The notes beneath the pieces are model-generated. The model had not been told where the DNA came from, did not search any database, and saw only the letters and a list, made by a program, of their open reading frames with translations. DNA of 64,000 bases, from NCBI RefSeq assembly GCF_001649575.2, contig NC_051431.1, forward strand, positions 16,021,866-16,085,865. The letters run 5' to 3'. The stretch is from Kryptolebias marmoratus. Lineage: Eukaryota; Chordata; Actinopteri; Cyprinodontiformes; Rivulidae. The translations under genes and the position numbers were made by a program. Shown one piece after another: positions 22,619-36,263 of this stretch (position 1 is its first letter; each line of letters starts with the position of its first letter).

Positions 22619-25554
22619 TATCTGAGAAGTTTCACTTTGAGACCTGGATTCAAAAGGTTTCTGTGTCTTAGAATATAATCACTGTTGTTGCGTAAATAAA
22701 CGACTGAAGTGCAACAGAAATGTCCCGGTTCCACTGAAACACTGCACTGTGCAAACTGGGCCTTGATCTGGTCCTCTAACATTGGCATCTGCCTTAATTA
22801 TTACATCTATACTAACAGGGTACAAATATATTAACTAGAACCTTTCTGAAAAAATGTTGAAGTGTGCTTAAAATCTGCCTGATAATTTAACATTCATCAA
22901 CTTTCTAGAGTAAATCCCACTTTTTCTGGTAAGCAAAGAAGAGTGGGAGCATACAGAAGCATTCTTCAACAGAAATGCAGACTGGAAATTCAGCCTGAAA
23001 CAAATAGTCGCTGTGCAAAAACTAATAATTGTAACAACAACAAAAAAATCTAGATTTTTCTTTTATTCCGGTGAATTCCCCTTGTGAATTTGTTTATATT
23101 GTTCTGTGTTGGAGATACGGCAGGTTAAGGAGACACTCCTTTTTTCAGGTTTTAAGATTAAATTTATAGCTCAAAAATACTGGAAGTGAATAAGAGTTTG
23201 GATGTGCACACTTTGCACTCTTGAGAGAAATCTGTAAGTCCTATAGCAGTGAGACATCTGGACATTTGGAAGAAGGAAGGCAAAAATGTTTATGTTCTGA
23301 TGGATAAAGTGTAAATGAAGTCTGAACATGGTGAGATTAAAAGTTTTGTTTAGACAGTTAACCTACCATGTCATGTGACCTGTGAAGTCACCCAGAAACA
23401 ACTGATTAATCCATCCATTTCACTCATTGTAACATCCTAAACTTCCTAAACTGTCCAACAACGTTCAGGAACTTAAACTGTGATTGTGTTCATGTCTTTT
23501 CCTTGGTGGTTGTATATTCTCTAGCATTGTGCCTTAGTGTTGTTGTCTTATTCCCACACCGTCTGATTTTTCCAACCAAAACTGTACGGCAAGACCAACA
23601 AACTTCAGTTTATTTAGGTCTTTCTGCCCGCTGGCAGTCCATATGATCAACAGAAGAAACCACACATACAGATACCAGATGGATGAGAGAAAAAATAACT
23701 CAGACAGAAGCCTGTGGTTACATTTGACAAACACAATATGCAGCACTGAAACTTGTTACTAGTCAATGGTCTGTACAACCATTGGCAATAGGCTGTCCGT
23801 GACTATAAAATCTCATTTATTGTCTTCTGTATAAGTATAATAAAAGCTGTTTTTGCAAACTAAATGTGGTACATTTGTTATGAAATGTTTCTCAAAATAA
23901 AATCTGGTGCACTCATGACTTTTGCTTTGATAGATACAATAGATTTCAATTGAAAGAAAATGAGTGCAATATCTCTTTTTCCTATTTCATTTTTTAGGTG
24001 ACACAACCTGACCTTTTTTCTTGGAGCTTGGAAATAGAGACCATGTACAAGCCTTACTATATGTATGTCAGGTGGTCAGATGGTCAAAAATGTGGAACTC
24101 AGATTGAAAGTTAGAGGTAAAAGAAATAAAAATAAATAAAACTGACCCCCTCCTCCCAAGAATCATATTGAATGAACTCTTATCTACAATTTATCATTCA
24201 ATGTAACATCCTTTAACTCTTTTTGTAAAACAAAAGTAGTAAATGTACATACATACAAGAGCAGACTGGGGGCAAACAGTCAAGCTGGAGTACTAACCAA
24301 TTAAATAATATGTGTCTTAATACATGTAAATGTGACATCTTTGCAGTTCAAATAAAATCATTAATTCTCCCTTCACGCTTCCTGCCTGTCCTCAAGCGGA
24401 AGCACATCTGCCCACACACACACACTCACACACACACACATCAGGCCACGCTTAATTAGTTATTTCCGTTGGTAGTGGGGAGCTAAATGCCACCCATCCG
24501 TCAGAAGCCTACAGTGTGAGACTCTGAACCATCTCTTAACGTCACATCTATAGCAGTCTCTCCCTCTTAAGCGCTTTTGCATTATTTTTGTAGCCCGTTT
24601 TTTTTATACTATACAATTAGTTCTCTCCAAGCTTCCTTATTTTCCCATTTTTTTCATTATCTGTCCTTATAGTCACATCAGTGCTCACCCTCCCTCACCT
24701 CCTTTGCTCTCTGTCTGAGAACTGAACTCTGGCTGTGAGCAGTGGGAGAAAGGCACTAACCTTTCATGACCTTTATTCACAGTGCAATCAGCTTTCTTTT
24801 GTCTATGTGGGTATTTTTCCTGCTGAAGAAATAATAATGCTTGTTAATATGACCTGGAAAAAGTTCCCACTACTTTAAACCTCAATTAGGTGCATCTCCA
24901 GATTCTACAAATATAAAAAAAAGCATCAAGAAAAAAAGAAAGGACAAAGGAGAGACTCTCCCATTCTCCCAGTCAGAAAGTGTCTCATTATTTCTTACTG
25001 TGTGATTATCACACTGAAATTGCAATTTTAGTCATAGTCAACTCGATTCAACCCAGATCAATGTTTATAGATTATCCGAGATTTTTCTTTTTGTCCTCTT
25101 GAATAATGTTCTCATTATTTTTCTCCTTTATGTCAGCAGAAATGTCTATGCCCTAATAGACTTAAAGAGATTTTGAAATTTAAGGCATTTTAAGAGCATA
25201 AATGTGCCTTATAGATACTTCTCTCCTGTTAGACGCACCTTAACAAAAGAAAGTGCAACATAAACCTACAACAGTGGTTGAAAATAAAATTAAAGTGTGA
25301 TAAGAAAAGTACTATACAATTGTTCATAAACCTCTACAAATAAAAAAAACTGCTTACACAAAACTACAAATCTGTACTTACATTTTGTGTGCACACAGAT
25401 GGAAGGTAGCGGATTGTTTTTTATTATTTTAAGAGAAGAAATATCTAAAATCAGACATTTTAATCTGTTAATTAAATTCATATTTTTTATTAACTGGACC
25501 CAGTGGTAGGGAGTCCACTTTCCAGTCAGCGGATTGGGATTGATCAATTAGAAA
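22619..25554. other. unique-looking sequence with a (CA)n tract
   Basis: A CA repeat lies at 24411-24441. No exon, RNA gene or transposon is supported in the remaining 2.9 kb. Confidence 0.45.
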
Positions 25555-25559
25555 AATAC

Positions 25560-25803
25560 AAAAATGTCTCAAACTCAGTCAGTATGAAAGATATTGAGCT
25601 AAAAATCTGGTGTGGTAGTAGCTGCGCCATCCTCTTAACATACTCACACATCTTACAAGATCTCACAAGATATTTATGCATAAATTAAGCTATTTGACTA
25701 AAATGACTACTACTTCATTTATTGTCATAATATTATCTTAGTTTAAAACTTCAGCATGAAAGGTTCAAGGCAATATGGATTCCTTCAAGGAATGCTAGAC
25801 TTT
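25560..25803 (-). repeat. family A fragment, copy 5 (head plus partial body)
   Basis: The minus strand holds the head palindrome (gattccttcaaggaatgc at 25780-25797), the gctaaaaatctggtgtggtag section and atgactactactt. The 3' part is missing. Confidence 0.6.
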
Positions 25804-28120
25804 TAGTTTTATGAGACCTTTGGCACTATATCATTGCCTTCAGATAGAGTTACATCATGCTACAATATGGAACATACAGTTGTATGATTACCTGATTAGA
25901 TCTTTGCTTAACAAGTCTTTAAGAGCAAGTAGTTTGTCATTGGTGAGAGAGTGAAAAAACAAATGAAGCTATTTGTCATCTGCTTAGCAATTAAAAAATA
26001 TGTCTATAAAATTCATATTTTGGTGTTAGTATATAGATGAAGAAAATGAAGGGGTTAAGAAAAGACACCTGAGGTACACCATAAATCTGCCATTACACGT
26101 TACAAAGTGCATATTTTATCGTAGAGATTTGACCAATTTAACACACTGATGGATTAGGCAACCAGTTTTACAAGATTTTAATAAGAAAAGAATAATCATT
26201 AGTATCAAAGAGGATGAAATCTTAGTCTTTTTTAGAAAAATAAGACAGAAAAGTGACTAAAGTCAGGCTCTAAAGTGACCATGTTATACTTATAGAAAGT
26301 GCAGTGCGATCACATAAGAGGTGATGTCATTGCTAAAGATACATTGACCCCTGAGGTTTTTCTTGGATCAATATGACCATCTATCCTAGGGTGTCGCTGC
26401 GTTTGCAGAAAGTCCTTCAAAGTGTTTGTATTTTTCTTGCTACATCCGGTCTCCCACCATTGGCGAGGCTCAGGCATAAGCAGTTGGTAAACAACATAAT
26501 ACACTTAGTTCTGATGAGCATGCTCATGTGGTGCCCAAATATAGAATATCTGATAAAACAATGTTGCAAATTTAAAACTATTTGAGCATTTTGGGCAAAA
26601 AAAATCAAAAGCCCTGACTGCACTACTTCAGTTATTTTTAAGCTATTTTTTCCTTATGTAAAACAGCAAGCTTTTATCCTTTTGAGCCATGAAAATATTG
26701 ATATATTGTGTGGATTTGGCTGTTAGTATCTCATGAACTACTAGACTAATTGTAATGAAACTCTCCAAAAGTAACCAATGGATGCACAACGTACATACAA
26801 ACCACTGCCTATGATTGTTTGACTGATTTTGTACCAGCCATATAAACTGATTATCCCAGTCATCAAAAGTGTTGCACCGAGGGATTTTTTTTTTTTTACA
26901 TACTGCTAAAATGATCTCCTCTGCAAAGGAACTGAATGCAAATAGTTCAATAACTATTGGGCTATCCTAATGCCTCTTTATGTCTTGAGGAATCAACTGC
27001 TTCTTTCACTAAATTATCTCCAAGAAAACTATACATTTGAAAAAAGTTTTTAACTTTTTTATTTTTAAATCACAGTATCATGAGAGGCACATCATCCTGC
27101 ATTTAGAGGCCTGCTCACACCACACTGCAGCCTTTGGGTCTTCCCCTCAGTTCAACCTTTGTGTCTGAAGATGACAGGTGTTGAGTTACAGGTCACCTCA
27201 GCGTGATGTTTTTTTTTTTCCCCTTTCAACTCCCATTGAAGAAAGAGCAGAGAGATTGCATCACTTTTTTGGGGCAGACATACAAGTGATGTATACGAAG
27301 CTGAGCTCTTCCTGAGAGTTTGAGCTCCTGTCTGCTTTGAAGAACATTGCTCCGAAGCCAGAGGGATATCGGAGCTAGCATTACACTTCAGAACTGGTTT
27401 ACTGTGACCTGGTAAGAAGTAACATGTAAGTTGCAGTAAGAAAAAAAAAAACCTAACCATTCAGAAGTGCAGCGTATGTGTCTGTGTTCCCTGCCGCAGA
27501 GAAACTAAAGCCAACAGAGAGAGAGAGGGAGAGAAAAACAGAAACGGGGGAATGCTGTGAATGAGATAAATGTTTTTTTTCTTCAAAGGAGCCCAGCCTG
27601 TGGCGCCAAACTCCTTTGCTTTTTTTTTCTTCTCATTTAATTAAGAAAGCTATCCCTCCTTCCCCAGAGCTGCTCCACTCTGAGTCTCACTCATTCTGGC
27701 GAGAGCCACGTTTAATAAATGATCATGACGATAATGGGGGGAGACGGAGAGTGTTGCGTGAAGGCATCATATAGGGTTTCCATTCATGTCTGTGCATGAC
27801 TGCCTGTCAACAACATTCAAACGCATTTCAAACAGTGATCAAATTAAAATTCTGCATGTATCAAAGCCTCTGTTAGCGTCAACTGTTCTAACATACACGT
27901 GTTAAATGTACAGAAGAGAAAGAACTTTGCAGCAAAAAGCGCCACTGATTCTAATTTAGTTTTTTATTGAATCAGCATTTTTTTTTTAAATGTTTCCCTG
28001 CTGATGTAAAGTAATTTGAAAACATATAATAATATTTTATGGATCACAGCAGTTTGTAACTAATGAGCTTTTACTGAAGATTAACTTAAACATTTTAACA
28101 GAACTGACAAATTGGGTTCC
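25804..28120. other. mostly unique sequence; GC-balanced block at 27590-27800
   Basis: 26715-26800 resembles a family A tail on the minus strand (gtatctcatgaactact). The block 27590-27800 is complex and repeat-free and could be a conserved non-coding element or an unrecognised exon cluster. No coding exon is supported. Confidence 0.25.
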
Positions 28121-28124
28121 TTCT

Positions 28125-28392
28125 CCTTGATTGGATCTCAGATACTACTACATGAAATTTCAACTCAAAATCTGTAAACTTAACTGAGTTTAGCCATTTT
28201 TGTGTTTGCTAAGGTTGATTAGCTGCAGCAGCCATCTTGAATCGGATTGACTCCAAAAGGTTGTACATCTAATGATTACTTTCTGAGTGTGGTGTTAAAA
28301 TCCATTCAATAGTTCATGAGATATTTTGCTAACAGACACACACACACACAGGCAAAAACATTATGTCCCCCTTTGGCAGTGGGCAACAAAAT
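28125..28392 (+). repeat. family A body and tail, copy 6
   Basis: It contains taaacttaactgagtttagcc, agctgcagcagccatcttga and ttcatgagatattttgctaa, then (CA)n and a degenerate 3' stem-loop ending near gtgggcaac. Confidence 0.75.
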
Positions 28393-30285
28393 TATGAATG
28401 CTAACTTAGTTTGCTAATAGGCCTATTTGACTGGTAATGACTTTTTTGTGTCATATTTGCTTTGCATGGCTCTGTTTCAAAAGTTATCATCACCGTGTGT
28501 ATAATCATAAAAAGAAGCTACAGAAACCACTGAAAAGGAATGTATCAAAATGAGACTAGCTGTACATAAATGCAAACGCAGTGTTGCGCCATGTTTACAT
28601 TATTTGTATCATAGGAAAATGCACACAGAATATTGATGGTGTTGATAAGAAACTGAAAGGAAAGTGATAATCCTATTATTTTGCTTCATAAAAGAAAGCT
28701 GTCAAACTGATTGCATTAACACGTACTGTGTGTGAGGAAAGATAATTCATAAAACAGTAGTGAGGCTTTGTTTGATGAAAGTTAAATGCTCAAAACGTGT
28801 TTTAACCTGAAAAACTTGAACTCTTTTTGCCTGTCATTTGTACAACATTGCTGATGTCAACACTTGATTTAGGAAGGGAACTGGCTGGGTCTGAGCACAT
28901 CAGCTCCGTCGTATTCTGCTACGATTAAAATTGAAAAGCGGTAAAGAGACGCAGATGGTACCATCACATGCTCAAAAACCAGAGCAGGAGAAGCCCTGCA
29001 CTCAAACACTGTTATGATGTGACATTTTAATACACAGCAGGGTCTGCAGTAGCTAAAAGCTTGTCTGAATAAGTCTTTAAAGATGTTGTGAAGTTTGCCT
29101 GAAGTGTTGTGCTTAATCATTAGCATTCATGTGTAAAGAGTCACATTTGTGATTTGAACAACTTAGCATTACAGCAGTAAAAATGGAGAATGGACAGGAA
29201 ATGTGGTTTTGCAATAACTGGTCCGTGTTTAAATACGTGCAGGGTGGAGTAATGGTGGTAATGGTTCACATGAGAAATAGAGCACAGGATAAGAACGCAA
29301 AGTGAGTCAGAAATGAAAGGGAAAGGAGAAAGGCAGAGCAGTTGGAATGGGTTAGGCGAGTCAAAATATTGGACTAGACGAGGGGAATTCGATAAGATGA
29401 AAGGAAAGGGGGAATGGAAGAGTTCAAGACAAAATAAAAGAACAAAAGAAAATTAGAAGAAGAAGAAAAAAAGGTCAAAGTAAAATTAAGGATAATAATA
29501 GAAGGGGAGAAAAGACCAGGGACTTGGAATGGAGGAAAAGCTGAGATGTACTGTACAAAAAAAAGGAAAAAATAAATGAAATTAGAAATTAGAAATAAAA
29601 AAATATATATATTTTAAGATTTGACTTTGTTCAACAAATTTGAGATTTTTACTCAAATTTTTTCCAAACCAAATCAAATCTAAATCTTTGAGGCTTTCAT
29701 ATAAAGTTTCGAAAGAAATGAAGACATGTTTGCAAAGTACTTGGTAATTTCAATTCTTGAACTGCTGCATTTGTTCATAAATACTGTAATCCAATAAGCA
29801 CCTGTAGCCAAGAAGCAGATACAACTAACTAGAATAACAACCTATTTTATACAAGTTCCTTTAAACAATCATAATACTATATTTAAAAGAAATATTGAGA
29901 ACAATCATACAAACTGAAGTGTCAGACTGTTAGGAAGGACCTTTTTTTCCATTTGGTCTTAAATAGTCTAAGAGAGTTCTTTGTGCGATCTCAGCCAAAA
30001 TAATTCAGTTCTCGATTTCTAAATTACTACAATAATTTTATCAACAATGTTCTCTGTGTCACTTAGCTCATAGTCCCTAAAGTTTAAAGGTAAATGTACT
30101 TCTGTCTCTCAGACTTTTGGAGATCAATCGAACAACCTTTCTTTTTCCCAGGAGAAAGTGCAATCTGATTTTGTTGGTTGTTTCAACCATCTTAGCTGTC
30201 AACATTAGCAACTAGTCAGTAAATTTGTGGAGGAGATCCCACTGAAAAGCAATCCTGAAACAGAAATTAGTCAGATGATATCACC
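28393..30285. other. unique-looking sequence with a purine-rich tract
   Basis: From about 29265 to 29600 the plus strand is strongly purine-rich (GA runs). No other structure is recognised. Confidence 0.45.
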
Positions 30286-30784
30286 TTAAAGCAATAACTA
30301 AGATCTTTGGATTAACAATTATGTGGAAAGGCTATGAAAAAATTAATATCTTATCTGTTGAAGATAGTTCTTTGAATGACTTTAATTTGTGACCTTAATT
30401 TGGAGTAACAGAGTTTAATTCTGCCGTAACTGATGATCTAACAGCTAGTCTAAGTTATTTACATTGAATTCTGGGGGTTTTCAAGAACAAGTAGCCGTAG
30501 CAGTAGCTAACTGTACCACTTCTGTATCATCACATTTTTGTCATTGGTATAAAGGTTTATAAGACAGCGTTCACATGAGCAGCTACAAAAAGTTTTGGAT
30601 TGAAATTGTTTTAAGACGACAACAGTCCACTTCAGTCGTGGCTTCGCTCGTCAGTCAGGTCAGACTTCAACTCTGTTTCTCCTAATTAAGGTTGTTCAAA
30701 GAGCTGTTTTTGCAGGTGAGACATGAATAGTTCAGAACCTATTTACAGAGCCTGACTTCTAAAAGCTCTGACCTATCACTTCAA
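30286..30784. mobile_element. family B MITE, copy 3
   Basis: It begins TTAAAGCAATAACTAAGATC and ends AAAAGCTCTGACCTATCACTT, which are inverted relatives. The interior contains acagagtttaattctgcc, gacgacaacagtccacttca and aaggttgttcaaagagct. Confidence 0.7.
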
Positions 30785-31705
30785 TGTGCATGTATACGCA
30801 GTCTGTTGCCTCTGTCATGTTCATCGATCCGTTCAGTTCATTCTGCAGACTGCTGCTGGCCCACTGAAGTTGTAGTGAAATCCAGAAGAAAGATAAAGGG
30901 GAAACAAACTACTGAGGGAAATAAATAATGATGGGAACGAATAGAGTAAATGATGGCATGAATATCTTACAGGCAGTTTTTAAAAACTGCAAGGACAAGA
31001 AAAAAAAAAAGATTGCCTCGAAACTGGGAGACAGGGATAGAAATAGAAGCATTAGAAAGCCCTGAGAAGCATGGGATAACCCGAGATCCCTGTAACCAAC
31101 ATTTGATGGGTGTTGTCCCCGAACAGATTCAAGTTATCCAATGCTCAGTTCCTCTCTTGGATCTATCATCAGCTCCCATTTCAGTTTAGGGTTGTTTTCC
31201 TGCTGAACAATGATTGCATTCACATCTCACACCTTGAAGCATTTTTCTTCCGCCTTATTTCCTGCCTCTTCAGTTTCACAGATTTCCACCAATTACTCTG
31301 ATTTCTGGAATCATGTCACAATCAAAAGATCCTACAAACACAAGACAAACCACACACACACAGAGAAAGAACACAGTTAATAGAGAAGAATAGGTGTGAT
31401 AAAGCAATCTGAGCTGCCATAGTGAAGTCATGTAAACACAAACAAAAAATTCTGCTTTTTCTGCAACTTTCATTGCATCCATTCATTGATTTCTATCTTT
31501 GGACACATATTCATGCATAAGAACATGATGCTTTGTATGGTGGAAAGGAAAATAACTTTATTAGAGCATTCAGTGTGTATGAACTTGTCTCAGAAGCAGT
31601 GCTGTCGTGACATGAGAGCCGTCTTCTGCTGAATAATGCTGACGTAGATTCTCAGACATTCAGGACAAAATAAACTTAAGGCAACTGGACTTTTCATATA
31701 ATTAA
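30785..31705. other. unique-looking sequence
   Basis: Nothing repeated or exon-like is supported. Confidence 0.4.
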
Positions 31706-31771
31706 AGGCCTAGCATTGCCCTCGTAAACAACCTTATGCACAATCTCATCCTAAATCAAGTAAACCTCGTC

Positions 31772-31828
31772 TTTTTCTTTCGACTGCTCCCTTTTCAGGC
31801 GTCTCCACAGCGAGTCGAGCTCCTCCAT
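31772..31828 (-). mobile_element. RTE LINE extreme 3' end, about 57 bp
   Basis: tcgactgctcccttttcaggcg and ctccacagcgagtc match the 3' end of the LINE at 7966-8331. It is inserted between a family A head remnant (taaaggcctagcattgccc at 31704) and body. Confidence 0.65.
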
Positions 31829-32075
31829 CTAACCACATAGCTAAATTTAAGCTCAATATCTTCAGAACTGGCTAAGTTGGAGCCATTTTTTATTTGCTAA
31901 GGTCACTTAGCTTTATACGGTCCTTTTAAATGGGATTGACTATAAAAGTTATTTAGTTGCAGATATTCATCCAATGATTACTTTCTGAAAGTTTCATTAA
32001 ATCTGCTCAGTAATTTATCACATATTTTGCTAATGGTACAGACAAATGAACACACATGGGCAAAATTTAAAAAAA
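31829..32075 (+). repeat. family A body, copy 7, split from its head by a LINE insertion
   Basis: It contains taagctcaatatcttcagaac, ttgctaaggtcacttagctt, catccaatgattactttctg and acatattttgctaatgg. Confidence 0.7.
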
Positions 32076-32930
32076 AAAAAGAAAATCATAAGTCACACAG
32101 ATTTCTACCTCTGGTTAAAAAGTTAAACTAAGGTAAAGATGTGACTGCTATGTTCTGATAGAAGTTTTGTGTTTGAGTCATCAGAGATGATTCACATTTT
32201 AACAGCAGTGAACACACAGCTGTGCACCCCTATCTGAGCCACTTCTTCTCAGTAAGTAACTTGTTCAATTACTTACAAAAAAACAAGTGAGCCGAAATGA
32301 AACATTCTCTCTTTTCTCTGAGAGAACTCAGAAAGAGCCATTTTCCTGGAGGCGAACCAATCACCCCTGTAAACTCTTGACAACTCGTCCCTGACTGACA
32401 TTATAGGGGCCGGTGTGACCAAAGAGCACAAAAAGACTGACAATGGGAGAAAATCTCTTGTAATTTAATTTGTCTGTCAACAACATGAGCATGAATCATC
32501 AGAGGGGGCTTTGGGTTTCAGGATTTAGTCAATGACTCCTGTATTTGTGGCACATTCCAACACAAATCAGTCATAAATCTTGATTAGATTTGCCAATCGG
32601 TGGACGTAGACATTCAAAGAAAAAAGAAGATGCTAACTGAGTTCAGACTGAATATCAACCTTAAGAAGCTTAAAATCGTCAATAAATCCACTAAATGATT
32701 CAAAGCTCTGGCGCTGTCTCTGCCCCCACCTCTCGCTCTCTCAGTCTCTGGTACAATGGCGCCCTGTGGGTTTCCTGTGCCGACAGGAAGACAGCGGCCT
32801 TTCACAGCCGGCCAAGGCACACAGCTGAGCGGAAGAGGAGCCCCCTTTCTGAGCTTGTCCCTGCCTGCTGCGCTCCCCACCCTTACACTCATTGCTTTTC
32901 TGGATCACTTGGATTTTTTTTTTTCCTCCC
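32076..32930. other. repeat-free block, possible conserved non-coding element, then GC-rich segment
   Basis: 32330-32610 is complex, balanced sequence with no repeat similarity, including tgaccaaagagcac and gtctgtcaacaacatgagca. 32690-32890 is the most GC-rich 200 bp nearby, open in several frames, without a coherent exon. Function is unknown. Confidence 0.25.
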
Positions 32931-33450
32931 GCTGTCTTTGACCGTGGTCTCAACTGTCTCCTTCCTTATTTCTCTATCAGAATCAGCTTAGTCAGAATCA
33001 CCATTGCTTAATAACTTATGTTCTGCTGATTGTCATTTCTTTCCTCTTGCTTTGGGTCTTAACTCACCTCTCTTCTCATACAACTCATATTTTACCCAAA
33101 CTTCATTCTTTTGTCTTCCAGTAAACCTTCCCTCTACTGTTTAGTACTTTAAATACATTTTACTAACAAAGACTTTATTGCCTTTTGTCTAAACTCTTTT
33201 ATCTAATTTCCTTTTTTGTTAGCAGCCTCCTCCTTCTTGTGTTTTTTTCTTTTCCCCTAACTTTTATTTTATTACTGTTATTTGTTTTCTTACCTTTGTT
33301 GGCCTTAAATGTACCCTCACTTATATTACCATCTCAAACATTTTTTTTCCCCCATTTTTGCCCTTCATCACCTTTATTTTGCAGCTTGTGCTATTTCATT
33401 TTTGTTCACCAACATAGAGCTGTCTTACAAAAAATCGATACCTCTGTATA
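32930..33450. repeat. pyrimidine-rich low-complexity tract
   Basis: The plus strand is dominated by T and C with many TTTC, CTTT and CTTC runs. The 88-aa Leu/Phe-rich ORF here is compositional. Confidence 0.6.
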
Positions 33451-33600
33451 AGTCTGCTACTTGAAACAGAAATGAAGAAAGATCTTTTTTTTTTAGTGTC
33501 TTTTTCATTTCAGTTGCCACACCTTTATAAGCATAAGCAACTTTGTAGACAGTTTATCCTTCACCCATAATAACCTTTAAATGTGAAAACATGTTAAATT

Positions 33601-34280
33601 AAATGCCTAGCATTCTTTTATTTAATGCATATTACCCACTGCCTTTCATACCAGTTTTAGATCAAGTTTACCTTAGGTAAAAAGTGAAGGGAGTTGAAGC
33701 TCTTTGGTCAAACTTTAAAGAAAATATTATGCTCCATCATAGAACATGTTGGCAATAACTCTCATCTTCATCCACATCAAATTTCAGATCAGTATCTGTA
33801 GAATTGACTGAGTTATAAATATTTTTGTGTTGTTATTGTGGATCAGATGTTGTGGTCATCCTAAATTAGATTGACTCCAAAATGTATTCAGTTGCATAAG
33901 TACATCTAATGATTTTTTTTGAAAGTTTCATTAAAATCTGTCCTGTGGATGATCAAAAAAATTACCATAAATACAAAAGGATTGACTTCAGCAGTTATTG
34001 CCAAGGTTTTAAGCAAAGATTTAGTGCAATGAGTAACACTTGGGGTTTGTGCTGTGAATAAATCTCAGCTACAGCCACACCAAATTTTAGCTCAGTATCT
34101 GTAAAACTGACTGAGTTATAGTCGTGGTAAGTTAAAGTCTTATTAAAATCCATCCAGTGGCTCATGAGATATTGAGGTAAGAGACAGAAACACGAGCACA
34201 TGTATAGACACACACACACACACCGTCACGAGCAAAAACATTATCATTCATCTTTGCCTTTCAGTGACAGGCAATAATTA
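33601..34280 (+). repeat. family A repeat, copy 8, two body units and 3' end
   Basis: The head is at 33605 (gcctagcattctttt). The first body unit reaches about 33970, a linker reads cagttattgccaaggtttta, and the second unit runs to 34230. After a (CA)n tract it ends at tttgcctttcagtgacaggc. The unit reiteration is the same as in copies 1 and 2. Confidence 0.75.
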
Positions 34281-34862
34281 ACATGAAACATGTGCTTTGC
34301 TCATGTTTCTTGTGTGATTTTATGATACGTTCATGTGGTCAAATGTGTAAAAACATTGTAAATTTGTGTGCTTTTTTGTGGGGTAAATCATGTTCTTAGC
34401 ACTTACGCTTAATAAATCACAACTTTACTTTGTGGTCCTAAATAATAAGGTATAATGCACATTTTCTCACTGTCTTGTCTATATTTTCTTAATGGAAATA
34501 ACTAAAGTGACCTTCTACTATTTATGCATGCGACAGTGCTGGTTATTCAGCTAACATAATTCACATCTCATACTTTCCTGTCCAAAAAGCCTCCTTCATT
34601 GTATGATTTAAGGAATAAAAACAAATAAAAACTCCCATTTAGTTTGAGGTGTAAACAGAGGTGCTATCAAGTGCACCAGTTGTGTTTAAACTTTTAAACG
34701 TGGGGTAAAAACAGACTGAAGGTAGTTGAACAAACCTCTGATGGTTGTTTCTGTGACATTTTAGGCTCAGTTAAAAAGTCTGTACTCATTTGTGGTGATG
34801 GTGTGAACAGTTTCTGATCTTCTACTGTATTCCATTTCACTCTTAACTAATTGAGTAATTAA
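34281..34862. other. AT-rich sequence, nothing recognised
   Basis: No exon or element boundary is supported. Confidence 0.45.
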
Positions 34863-35195
34863 ACACTTAGCATTACTTGAAAGAATGCATGTCACCGCTC
34901 ACCTTTCAAGCCAGAGCTTTATACTAAAAACATCCTGAAAAGCTGAGAATGGGTGGAACTGGAGCTGATTTGGTCAAATCTTTTAAATAATGTTAGGCAA
35001 AGTGTTGTGCAACACTGTGAGATTTCATGTGCTGCGATAGCACTGAGAGTGTGCTGAGAATGATGCTCAGCTACTACCACACCAAATTTAGTTCAGCATC
35101 TAAAACAATTACAGCTACTTTTGTTTTAGCTAAGGTTGGTTAGCTTTGGTGGCCATCTTGAATGGGGTTCACTCTAAAAGTTACTGTAGTAGACT
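34863..35195 (+). repeat. family A repeat, copy 9, 3'-truncated
   Basis: It runs from a degenerate head (cattacttgaaagaatgcatg) through ctcagctactaccacaccaa to ggtggccatcttgaatggg, then stops. Confidence 0.7.
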
Positions 35196-36186
35196 CATTC
35201 CTCTTGTAAGTTGGAGGTGTTTTGCAGCTCCTCAGTCAGCCTGGAGCGCAAACAGCAGAGAGTCCTGCATCGTCAGTGCTGAATGCCTTGAGAGGGCCTA
35301 AATGTACGTTTCTGTGTTAGGCTCGGTGCTGGTGTCAGCAGGATCGCCTAACTTGACATCTCACTTTGATGTTGCAGGTGAAAAAATGCTGCAAATGTTG
35401 ACTTTCTTTTTGCACTCAGACACATGACACAGTATTGATCAACGGTGCCCTACTAAAATGTGACAGTTTCAATAAGTTGTCAATGTGGGAAATTGTTCAA
35501 CATTAGTAACAAGCAGAATTACTACATTCTGCACTATCAAACAAATGCAATTCAGGAAAAATATAAACTGAAGCAGGTATCGGAGGTTTGGATTTTGTAA
35601 ATGTGTAAGCATTTTGATAAAACAAAAAGAAATACCTTATTTGGAAATAAAAAGAAGGGGAACTACTCAAATAATAAAGTTTTACACAAATACACAAGCC
35701 TAAGTCTGATGGTAGCAGTTTTATCTTTGGGTAAATGCAGACTCTCTTCCATTTAATTAATCCCAACAAAACCTGGAGCACAAACATGATAGTGACGACA
35801 ACAACAACAAAAAACACAATTTAACCAAATGTCACGTTGCAACGCTCATCAGGTCTGGAATCATAACTGGATTAACAAACTGGAAAATAAATGACAGTAA
35901 ATTACACAAAGAAGCATCAGCATTTGAAGGAGGACAGATGATCTCTGCTTTGTTTGTTACCAATCAACAGATAGCCTATCTATTGCTTGTGTTCAGATGA
36001 TGAAAAAGGAGACAGATATGTGCAGATATTCAGTGAATAAACAGTAATTACTAGCTGCAGTGTCTGTTAGTAATCAATGTAAAATTATTCCTTCTGTTGA
36101 CCATATGCAGCAGGATTTGCCCTATTTGTCCAGAGCTCCAAGTCTTAAAATCCCCAAACCTGTTTGGCCTTTTCCTGACCTACTTC

Positions 36187-36189
<3 letters not shown>
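35196..36189. other. unique-looking sequence
   Basis: A compact balanced stretch at 35215-35400 has no repeat similarity. No exon is supported. Confidence 0.4.

Positions 36190-36263
<74 letters not shown>
36190..36263. repeat. (TTA)n microsatellite, about 24 units
   Basis: The tract is perfect over 74 bp. It generates poly-Ile, poly-Leu and poly-Asn ORFs in three frames, none of which are genes. Confidence 0.97.

Noticed and set aside
27152..27460. 102-aa minus-strand ORF with a hydrophobic start resembling a signal peptide
   Set aside because: The Phe/Leu run comes from a T-rich tract; no domain or splice sites support it.
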